From assembly GCA_965153355.1 (NCBI GenBank), contig OZ231127.1, positions 38,688,001 to 38,752,000 on the forward strand: DNA of 64,000 bases. The letters run 5' to 3'. Below are positions 26,638 to 35,911 of the stretch, one piece after another (within the stretch, counting starts at the first letter, position 1; every line of letters begins with the position of its first letter). Below the pieces are notes generated by a model. It was not told the DNA's origin. It saw only the letters and a program-made list of their open reading frames with translations, and ran no database searches. A program made the position numbers and the translations under genes. This stretch comes from Flaccisagitta enflata (taxonomy: Eukaryota; Chaetognatha; Sagittoidea; Aphragmophora).

Positions 26638-26838
26638 TGACGCGGGGTCACAATATTGTTGCGGACGGGTGGGGCATCCAACCCCCATCCACACCCAAAC
26701 CCATCCCCAACACTCAAACATGCAAGAACTATCAAAAATGCTCAATTTCCCACTCTATGACCCTGGACGGACAGACCGACGGACCGACCGACGGACCGAC
26801 AAAGCCTCTTATAGAGTTGCGTGTCCGCAACTAAAAAG
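26638..26838 (+). mobile_element. Helentron-like GTCY element, TTGCGGAC subtype
   Basis: Near-5' GACGCGGGGTCACAAT, GTTGCGGACGGGTGGGG. GGAC/GACC tract 26764-26800. 3' CTCTTATAGAGTTGCG then TGTCCGCAACTAAAAA. Closely matches 10265-10517. Confidence 0.66.
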
Positions 26839-27309
26839 TCCTGTGAGTTACACATCACAAAATACATTTACCATATCTTCTAAGAACTTTTTTCAGAATT
26901 CAATTATCTCTATAATTCTTTATGAGTTATGTGGTCATACAATATTCCAAACGAGAAAAAACACTGTATTTCACTATTTTCCCTCAAAAATGGTCGACTG
27001 ACTTTTTTTTGGGGGGGGGGTGGATTTTTTTTGGAGGGGGGGAGGGGGGGACAAATTTTTTTCAGATTATTAATTATTTTTCCAGACAACTGATAACTCC
27101 ATGGAAACGCTGAAACATCACATTTCATACATGCCAAAAATTACCAATACAGGCGGCTCTCGTCGAAGGAAAGTGGTCAAAATTGCAAGGTTTTGGAATT
27201 GTCTGTGATTGTGTTGTGTCTGTTGTTTTGCTTCTTTGTCTCTTTTTTCTCAGTGAATCTTTTTCGTCGTTGTTCTTCTCTCTGCAAATATTTACTGAGT
27301 CTGTATATC

Positions 27310-27314
<5 letters not shown>

Positions 27315-27368
<54 letters not shown>
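27315..27368. repeat. (CT)n microsatellite
   Basis: About 27 units. Confidence 0.96.
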
Positions 27369-27372
<4 letters not shown>

Positions 27373-27743
27373 CCCCTCTTCATTCTTTTCCTCTGTCCTT
27401 CCGACAGGATTAAGCAAGTACGATGACAGTTAAAGGCTAAAAGCAAAAAATCCATATGCATATTGAAGTGATTAGTAAAGCTTTATATCTCAAAAAGTAT
27501 TGATTGCACAGACTTCTGCTTGGCGCCATCTGCAAAAAGCATGGTCAAATTTATAAACCCTTAGAATTTCATGCGTAGGCTCGTTCAGCCCACAAAACCT
27601 AGCACCTTCCCCCAACGCCTCATGAGAAAAAGCGAAATGCAAACACCTCTTCAGGTCTCAAAAAAGAACTTCGTTCTTTAAACTTTTCCCAAATTATTAA
27701 TATGATGGTGTACCATTCGTAATTAAAAAGCACTTTTTAAGGC

Positions 27744-28752
27744 TAACATGTGTGACACAATTATTGGAACTGGACCAAGAAAACGTGATTTATTTAACTT
27801 TTTATCTACAATATTGTGCTTATTCTTTTCAAATATGAAAATATGTGTATCTAGATGTATTTTTTGGTTGATTTTAGTGGTTTCAGTTCTTTACAACTCA
27901 TCATATCTAATTTTGAATTCACTATCTGCAAAAGAGAAAGTTCCAAACTGGAAATAAGCATCAACTTTGAAGAAGTGCTGTACCTAAACAAATTGAGCTA
28001 ACATACCCAGATTGGTCACATTTGAAAGAGCAAAAACAACTTTTTAAAATGAGACCAATCTGGTTATGATGACTTTATTTGTTTAGATTTTAGAGTGTTC
28101 CAAAGATGGGTGAACTTTATGGTTTTTTTCTAATGATTTTGGCAAAACACATCTCAACTGTTTTCACCATAACTTGACTTTACCTAAACCAATATTGACG
28201 AAATTCATGATCAACATAGAGAGTTTTTTATCCTCTATCTGATGGTGAAAACTGTTTGTTAATACACTTTTTTTTTTATTAGAACATCATTTTTTTTTTC
28301 GAAGGCTTCATGTTCTTATTTTTGAGGCCAAATGAAGCCTTCAACATTCTTAGAGCGTTCTTAATTTGAAATACTACATAAACTATAAAGAACCTTATAA
28401 TATACTATTATTTGATTATATTGAATATATTTCTTTTGAATACTATTAAAACAAATGCTAAACATTAATGTCTGGGGATATTTTCTTGATATCTATATTA
28501 AAAATTAAAATTTTTTATCTAAATAAACAAAAATATTAGTGTTTTGTTAATGTTCTTTAAATGTTACTTTAGGCGAAATTTTTTTCTCAAGATTTGAAGC
28601 CATCGTATGTTCTTAAGATGTTTTTAATTTTGGGGCCATTCGAAGCCTTGGTGTTCTTGTAAACTAGGTTCTTATAAAAAAAAAATTTATCTATCATGAT
28701 ATAGATTTGACGGCCATTTACCTGAGTTCCAAAAATTGTGTCACACCTGTTA
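27744..28752. mobile_element. TA-flanked inverted-repeat element in kibra intron 1
   Basis: Ends ACATGTGTGACACAATT and, inverted, ACAGGTGTGACACAATT. About 1 kb, AT-rich. The right end lies only 25 bp from the kibra splice donor. The interior near 28265-28680 has a further partial palindrome (GAAGGCTTC). Confidence 0.78.
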
Positions 28753-28777
28753 TTTATGGCAACAAGTTCATACTTAC

Positions 28778-29142
28778 CGATCTCTTGGGTCGATCCATGT
28801 TGTCCGACGTGTCTGATGGTCGATGAAGAAAGTTTTTCCGTCGAGGTCGCGCCCGATTTCCCATCCTGGAGGCAATGGTTGTTTGGATCTTTTCTCCCAT
28901 CGATGGGTTAAAGGATGGCGGTGCCCCTTTTCCAATCCTGGGGGTAATAGATGTCGATGGCCTTTTCCCCATCCTGAAGGAAAGGGTTGTCTACGCCCTA
29001 TTTCTATTCTCAGGGGTGATGGCTGCCTGTGTCCCATTTCTTGGGGTAATGGCAGCCCCTGCCCCGGGGATAATATTTGTTGTTTGTGCCCGGGACGCCC
29101 GGGAGATGTTTCAAGAATCCTCTGAATCCTTTTGTCAGACAT
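28778..29142 (-). CDS. kibra: First coding exon of a KIBRA/WWC homologue (partial gene)
   Basis: Encodes about 121 residues ending in a WW domain: [18 protein letters not shown], then [16 protein letters not shown]. This matches WW domain 1 of KIBRA/WWC, a Hippo-pathway scaffold that acts at the cell cortex, including the characteristic DPRDR end. The exon ends at a strong donor (CG then GTAAGTA on the minus strand) at 28778. The next exon should encode WW domain 2, but I do not find it between 1 and 28700, so the gene probably continues beyond the left edge. The residues before the WW domain form a 12-residue repeat not known to me in other KIBRA proteins. The start is the first ATG of the frame. 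An alternative upstream exon is possible. Confidence 0.83.
28860..29075 (-). repeat. 36-bp in-frame coding repeat, six units, in kibra exon 1
   Basis: Units begin at 28860, 28896, 28932, 28968, 29004 and 29040, exactly 36 bp apart; the last is slightly shortened. Each encodes 12 residues of the type [36 protein letters not shown]. The unit nearest the WW domain is the N-terminal strand of the domain itself (PPGWE), so the array looks like stepwise duplication of that piece upstream. Confidence 0.9.
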
Positions 29143-29307
29143 GACGTTACTTTTTGGTGATCTTTACAGCGAGAGTTTGTTTTTTTCTTTTTCATTAATT
29201 AACAAAATGAGTTCAATGACCTCCCTAGGTTAATCCCGCTTGATAAGTACTTTTCTATAATTTTCTGTTTTCCGTGTTCAATTTCAGCAATGTTTTGATG
29301 GTCGTCC

Positions 29308-29454
29308 ATATTGGATACAAGACCTGACGTCACATTTGAATTTTGGCCAATAGGATATCCACTTCTTCAGACATTCTGGCCAATGAGATACTGAATTCCT
29401 AAGACTATACGTCACAGAGATCGGAATGTAGATCGAACACTTGCCGTGGCCAAT
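29308..29454 (-). promoter_or_regulatory. Candidate kibra promoter: CRE and CCAAT boxes
   Basis: A full palindromic CRE, TGACGTCA, lies at 29325-29332. CCAAT boxes lie at 29347-29351, 29380-29384 and 29450-29454, each preceded by GG (GGCCAAT). An opposite-strand ATTGG lies at 29310-29314, and a CRE half site TACGTCAC near 29408. Spacings of 33 and 70 bp, 180-310 bp upstream of the kibra ATG, suit an NF-Y/CREB-type TATA-less promoter. Function is inferred. Confidence 0.55.
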
Positions 29455-29599
29455 GAAAAGGGATCTCGGAACTTCGAACTTACCCAGTGAGATGTTGTCT
29501 GCTGATTTCAGGGAAAAGTTGAGGAACTGTGGGTTGTTTGGTCGAGAATCAACGAGTAGGGACATTGGTCTGTCAATCAGTGAGTTGATTGGTTTTGAT

Positions 29600-30255
29600 A
29601 TTTAAGTCTGTCTGTCTCTGTCTGTCCGCTTCCTTGTGGCCCGGCGCAATTGCTAGTATTTTCGCAATTGTTTGCCTTTGGATTGAACAACTAATACCAA
29701 AACACTCTTTTTATAAGAACCAGGTTTATAAGAAGGTTAGGCTTAACTCCTTAAAAATTTAAGAATATACAAAGAATATTCGAAACTTTCATTTCTTTAA
29801 GAATTTAAGAACATAAAGCTTAAAATCTTTTAAGATTTTAGAACATGCCAAAAATGATAAAAAACTTCATTTTTCTATTGAAAATCATAAACTAGGACAT
29901 GATATGTAATGTTTTTTTAGTTTTATAGTGCTTTTACTCTTTCATTCATTAAAAATTTTAAACCTGCTGCTTTGTTGTTTCATTGATATTTTCTCTCATT
30001 TTTTCTTAGAAGACAAACTCAAACAAATTAATCAAAGGTTAAAAGCTGCATTTAGATTAAGAACAATTCAAAAACATTTAAGCCTAAAAACTACCTAAAA
30101 TTTAAAAACATTGAACGCTTGCCCAAAAAGTGACATTCTTAAAAAAAGAAATAAGTGTATCCATTTATTCCATCCATCTCCTAGTTTTCAAAGCCTGTTT
30201 GTAGTTTTGTACCCCTACAACTCATTATGTAGATCCGTCCAACCTTTTGCTTCGG
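29600..30255. other. AT-rich interval without a gene
   Basis: Upstream of the kibra promoter region. Repeated AAGAACA and TTTAAGAA words. No frame of interest. Confidence 0.55.

Positions 30256-30330
<75 letters not shown>
30256..30330. repeat. (GTT)n microsatellite
   Basis: About 24 units followed by a T run. Confidence 0.96.
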
Positions 30331-30920
30331 CTTTTTTTTTTTTTTTTTGTTCCGTTTGCTGTTGTTAATGTTGTGATTGTTGTTGTAATTCGTTTCCTTG
30401 TTGTTCTAATCATTGTTGCCACTTGATAGGCCCGGCCAGAGGTGGGGTGGTCACCCCTATCTAAGATGGGGAGCCCGGGCCCCAGACGGGCCCTGGAGGG
30501 CTTCTAAGATAAGGGAAAATATGAAGAAAAAAAAAGAAAGGAGTTGAGAATGATTATTGGAAAAAAGTCGAATTACGTAATTCGGCTTTTTGAAACGTAG
30601 GGGAGAAATTGGGTTTTCCATTTTTGATTTGGGGAATTTGTGAAAGTTGAGCCATTTCCTGCCTGGGATGATACATTTTCTGATATTCACAGCTAAGAAA
30701 GAGCTTATTTTTCTCTTTCAAATGGCGCCAACCAGAAGTCTCTACGATCATTAGTTTTGGCGCTATGAATTTTTGAATCTTTTTTATTTTTTCGCATTTT
30801 CGCGAAGATTGATATTTTTCATAGATCCCAAACTTTTCAGCTAATGTAACAACAAAGAATAGTCGAGATGTTACGCAAATTGACTGCAACTTTTATGACG
30901 CTAGCTTTAGCATTTTACTC

Positions 30921-31100
<180 letters not shown>

Positions 31101-31144
31101 CAATTGACAAGACATCATGACATGCACACACAGAAGAACATGCA

Positions 31145-32590
31145 CTGAAAAAAAGAGATTCCCACTTACGACTTTTTTCCGGCCGGCGATTAGCCGCCTT
31201 TATTGGTAGATAGTGTTGACAGTCATTATGAAGATTGTAGTCAGTTTAATTGATAGTAAGTGCTTAACTTTTTTTTTTCTTTGTTTTTTAATGTGAAAAA
31301 CAACGATATCAAGTTGCCAGCCTCGAAATTAAAAATATGAAATAGAGGGGAGGGAGGGGAGAGGGGAGCGGAATGATGTATGTACCACGAAGATATGGGG
31401 GCCATATATGAAAGTTGGGCAACATTACTACTCAACAACATCCATTACAAGTACAAGAGTCATTTGAGCTCTAAGTGGTGTTTAAACCGGACCCAAAACA
31501 ACTGTCCTTTAAATGAAATATTTCCTCTCCAGAAATTATCACAAGACTGATCAAAAGTGATGTTTGCCACTTATATTTGCCAGCAGCCTTGGTAGCCGCC
31601 CTAATTAAAATGCACAGATGCCTAAGCTACCTCAATTCAATGTTCCTTTCCAACTTTCAAATATCAAGATATTGATTACAATTCTTTCATTCATGCCTTT
31701 GATCTCATTGTACTTACGGTTATGTCCTTAACACAATGAGAGCATTGCGTAAGGCCACGTACATCTACCATTCTGATAATCACCTCTACATATAGTATGA
31801 TCAACTAAGTGCCCTCGATAGCAAAAGAGCCTTGAAAGCAAGCTGGTGTGATCTCACCTAGAACTCAAGGACATAATAGATATGAGATAACAACGTCAAG
31901 TGGTCACATGACACTTGGAACCAATATTTCATGATCATTTAATCTGATTGTACTTTTTAGGGAAACAAGACCAATGAAAGTTATTTTCCTAATGACATTT
32001 CTTTATATGAATTTTTTTACAAGACTTCTATATGAATTGAAACCTTTTAAATCGATATTTCTTCGATGTAACCATAAATACTAAATAAATCCAATGAACT
32101 TGTGATAAGGGAAGTGACAGGTGAGACATACCCCAGGTAACCAGGCAACCTAACTACAATGTGTGACCTCGTTTATTTCACTTTGAACCTCAATCATAAT
32201 CCAGTTTAAATCCCCAACATGGAATCATGGATGCATAGTGGACAGGAGAAGAACAACAAGCTTCTATGATTACCAAACGTGAAGCTACCACGTATCTGTC
32301 CCAGTTGTTCAGTGGTAAAAATGGTATTTCAGCTTAGGCCGCCTTCGATTCGTGTCATGAATATCGATCACAATTGGCTTTATGCAAAAGAGAGAGAAAA
32401 AAAAACAGCAGTAGATCTAGTCCAAAAGAGAAAACCTCAAGTAATAGAAATGCAGCGAACATCGATTTCAATGATAAAAGAAATTTCTAGGAGATTTTTT
32501 CCGGTTGAATTAACTTTTGTTTACCAATGAATCGTTGATTGAGCAATGTGCACTCAATTCACCTAATTCTACCTCTTTCTGCCATCAATA
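31145..32590. other. No gene seen
   Basis: Ordinary AT-rich sequence. The phrase TATATGAAAGTTGGGCAACA (31405) recurs in variant form at 51805 and, inverted, near 40675, so part of it is probably repeat-derived. Confidence 0.55.
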
Positions 32591-32700
32591 AGAGGCTGTG
32601 TCCGTTGGTCGGTTGGCCTGTCGGTCTGTCGGTCGGTAATGCGTGTGTTTGACGATCCACACGGTGTGGACGCATTGGTCTACTTGGCCTTGAACTACAA
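32590..32700 (-). mobile_element. Helentron-like GTCY element, 5' part
   Basis: Minus-strand 5' TTCAAGGCCAAGTAGACCAA then TGCGTCCACACCGTGTGG. GACC/AACC tract 32600-32637. The 3' hairpin is missing. Confidence 0.5.
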
Positions 32701-32867
32701 GGACGCGACTCTAGAAGTCACTCATCGATCTCTCTGTCCGTTGGCCGACCAAGTGCTTCTTTTGAGAGCGTTCTTCCATAAGCCAATAATTGATGATTGA
32801 TGATTGAAAGAAAAAATTTTGAGCCGAGCTTTAAAATAACGACATGAAGCCCTCATTGCTAGTTTGA

Positions 32868-32872
32868 AAACA

Positions 32873-32903
<31 letters not shown>

Positions 32904-32976
32904 ACAAAAACAAAAACAAAAACAAAAACAAAAACAAAAACAAAAACAAAAACAAAAACAAAAACAAAAACAAAAC
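32868..32976. repeat. (AAAAAC)n microsatellite
   Basis: About 18 units, 90 bp outside the left arm of the large inverted repeat. Confidence 0.96.
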
Positions 32977-34535
32977 GACCCAATCGATGGAAACATCCTA
33001 TCCCACAGTACTTTTTGGCACATAGAATAAGTTGAATAATCCCGCTGCTTTGGCAACGGGAACCTCTTACAGCTGGGTAAAGATGAAGTTGGTGACTTTA
33101 CCAACCCCTGTTGTGAAGTTACCGACTTTACTGACTCTAAAGCTGTCATAAAAAGTGGGTGGTACTGGAATATCAATCCATTTTTTTTCTTTATCTTCTT
33201 CCAAAAAATCTTGAACCCCTCTTGTTTTTGTCAGCAAACACATTACTAAAGATGGAAAAATCAGAGGCAAATATTTTTGGTCACCCATCTATACAAAATC
33301 AGACAATATATGTAAGGATTTCATGGTCAAAAGATTTGGACCAAATGACATTTCTTTGTTTTTCTCAAAATACGTCATCATTGATTTTCACCATTTTTTC
33401 CTCAAAACCACCCATAATGGTGACAATGATAAAACTAAAAAGAATTGGGATACTACTCCTCTTAAACTGGCACAAAATGGCAAAAAACATTTTTTGTGTT
33501 AAAGTTGGTGATTTTAACAACTTCACTGATTTCACTGATGTTGCTGATTTCACCAACTTTAAAGCACTTTTTGAGCCTTGCCATTCTAATGGTTGTAAAG
33601 TTGTTGATTTTAACAACTTGTTTTGGTTGTGAAGTTGCTGAATTTAGCAACTTTTCCAGGCTTTGTTTGCCATTTAGACATTAAACTGCTAGAAACCTTT
33701 TTACACGTGGCACTGTATTAGAGAATGGAAATCTTTTTAGATGCCATTGTTTTTTTTTTTCTGCCTATAACCGCCTTGACCCACAATGCAACAAGGAAGA
33801 CTTTAAAAGGCCCAAAACTGACTTTTTTTTAAACTTACAGGTGATTATTTTTAGTTGAACAGTGGGTTTTTTGTGTCACATGCTTTATTTATACATAAAT
33901 GATCATCATTAATGGAATCTGCTGGTTGTGTTAGTTTTTTTTCTTTCAAAAATGCTATACTACACTTACAGGTGGTTTCTCTTTTGAAAAACCCTATTTT
34001 CCTACTATATTACGCTCTAGAGAATATAATACATCGTTTAAGATAAACGTGTGCCAAGGCTGTAATGAGATATGCGTAACGCGGGAACTCAATCATGGTA
34101 GGATAGATATCAATCATTACATATTGCAAACATGACAATAATGAAACTGGATAGCTTCCACGAACAACTTGAAAACTGCGATAGATTCGTTCTTCGAACT
34201 GGAGACGAAGACTGAAGGAGGAGGAGGATGAGGAGGATACGGAAAACTGGAACTGGAACAAAACTTTACTGCATAGAGAGAAAGCGACGAGACTCGCCTG
34301 AGAGAGGGAAATAAACTTAGGTTAATTTCATGCAAAGTTCTAATCAATGCCTGTGAAAAAACAACAGAGAAATTAGAAATTCATTTCAATTCATTCCAGC
34401 GTTATCATTATTTCTGATGAAACCAATCAGACGATGAGAGTTATTCTTACTCTTGTACAACATCCATTAATAATTCGAAAAAGACATTGCGTAACTGTAG
34501 AGAAAATCTTGATTGTATCTACTTTTTATCATGCT

Positions 34536-34815
34536 TTGGTGGTCTTGAGTCTTCAGACGACTCTCACACTTTTGTTACTCAACCTGCAATGGTCTTGAGC
34601 TTCGAGGTCGCTCTCACATTGCTGTCACTTTTCAGCCTGCAGAGATCTTGAGCTTCAAGGTCGCTCTCACAATGCTATTACTTTTCAACCGGCATAGATC
34701 TTGAGCTTCAAGGTCGCTCTCACAATGCTAACATGGGTAGATACCCCTAGTCATAAGAGACTTATCCATTTGAGATTACACATGTGGTCTTGAGCATCAA
34801 GGTTGCTCTCACACA
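34536..34815 (-). repeat. Minisatellite of about 62 bp in the 3' region of the YR retrotransposon
   Basis: Five diverged copies of a unit containing TCTTGAGCTTCAAGGTCGCT followed by CTCACAATGCT, between the recombinase stop and the B2 terminal repeat. It lies within the element and may affect the 3' end of its RNA. No coding potential. Confidence 0.8.
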
Positions 34816-34895
34816 GTTGGTAGATACCATGAATCTGATGATTCTATCGAAACAGTAACTAGACGTTTTTTAGCTGAAGAACAAAGCTTTAGATT

Positions 34896-35900
34896 TTAAG
34901 CTTCATCGATGATATTTTTCTGTAATCTTCCATTGATGGCTAATCGTGATTCATCTTTCAATTCCACATAACTTCGAATAGATCTAGAATCTTTCCATCG
35001 ACCCGAGGTTAGGAGCTCATGCTCAGTCACGTAAGGGGCCAAATCCGATGCGCCCCCAGAACGCCCAGAGTGCGTACCATATTGAGAGGGATCAAGACCT
35101 ATCAAAATCATCATCTTTTTGAAGATGTCTCTGAATGAAGCGTATGACAAGATTTTGTTTGATTTGATCAAGTCACCTTTGCGACTTTGAATTGGAAAGA
35201 AAAGAAAATGATTTTCGCCAAATTTGAGATCAAATTTCTCAAGATACATCGCTAACAACTTGTAAGTTGAATGCGAATGTTCAGACTGTTCTAAATAGAC
35301 GTGATTGCCATTCCTGAAACTGTCAGTTTTAGACTTGGGAATGAAGATCTTGTATCCATTTTTTACCGAGGAAAAATGATCAAGAGTGATGTGGGACAAT
35401 TCATCATGCCTCAGAATGAGCGAGTATGGGAAAGACAGAACTAAGCAATTGCGAAGATCTAGAATGTTCGAAAGATTTGACTTTTCAATCATGGACTTGA
35501 TCATCTGCCCAGAGATAGGCTTTTTCTGACATTTTGGCGCAATGCCGGACCTTTTTGCACTGCTAACAATTCTAGCTAAGAACTCATCGTTCATTGGGTT
35601 ATTCCATTGATTGATGCCTGGAACGAAAGAGTGAAGCCATTTTAGCGCCGCCATGGCAGTCTCTGTAGCGCCTTTCGAAGAGTTATTCATTTTCAAATGA
35701 GTTAGGTACTCAGCGGCAAAAGCCGAAGAAAAGGGCAGATCAGGAGGATAATTCTTTTCCTTCCGGAAAATTAGGATTTTTCGCAAACTTAAACAATATT
35801 TGTTCACTGTAGAGTCTTCTCTTCCTGTCCAAACGCTTTCCAGTATTGAATTAACAATTATTTCGTCTTTTTCGTTCCATATTGATTGTGATTTTAGAAA
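34896..35900 (-). CDS. Tyrosine recombinase (integrase) of the YR retrotransposon
   Basis: Performs integration by site-specific recombination instead of a DDE integrase. The frame from 35807 gives 303 residues. It stays open upstream to about 35900, overlapping the end of the RT frame, so the N-terminus is uncertain. A SAM-like N-terminal region (PFSSAFAAEYLTHLK) precedes the catalytic part. Catalytic residues seen are Arg in LILRHDEL, His and Arg in GTHSGRSGGAS, Trp in TSGRWKD and the nucleophile Tyr in IRSYVEL. All are present, so the enzyme looks intact. Confidence 0.9.
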   Translation of the reverse strand, partial: FLKSQSIWNEKDEIIVNSILESVWTGREDSTVNKYCLSLRKILIFRKEKNYPPDLPFSSAFAAEYLTHLKMNNSSKGATETAMAALKWLHSFVPGINQWNNPMNDEFLARIVSSAKRSGIAPKCQKKPISGQMIKSMIEKSNLSNILDLRNCLVLSFPYSLILRHDELSHITLDHFSSVKNGYKIFIPKSKTDSFRNGNHVYLEQSEHSHSTYKLLAMYLEKFDLKFGENHFLFFPIQSRKGDLIKSNKILSYASFRDIFKKMMILIGLDPSQYGTHSGRSGGASDLAPYVTEHELLTSGRWKDSRSIRSYVELKDESRLAINGRLQKNIIDEA

Positions 35901-35911
35901 CTGCGACAGTA

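Noticed and set aside
28823-29144. Plus-strand frames of 89-100 codons opposite kibra exon 1
   Set aside because: They are antisense shadows of the 36-bp coding repeat; the minus strand has the WW domain and a good splice donor.
33159-33632. A 157-codon frame with DFNNFTDFTDVADFTNF, also present in the other arm
   Set aside because: Encoded by short inverted words such as GTTGATTTTAACAAC within the repeat arm; the frame is not kept well between arms and no family is recognised.
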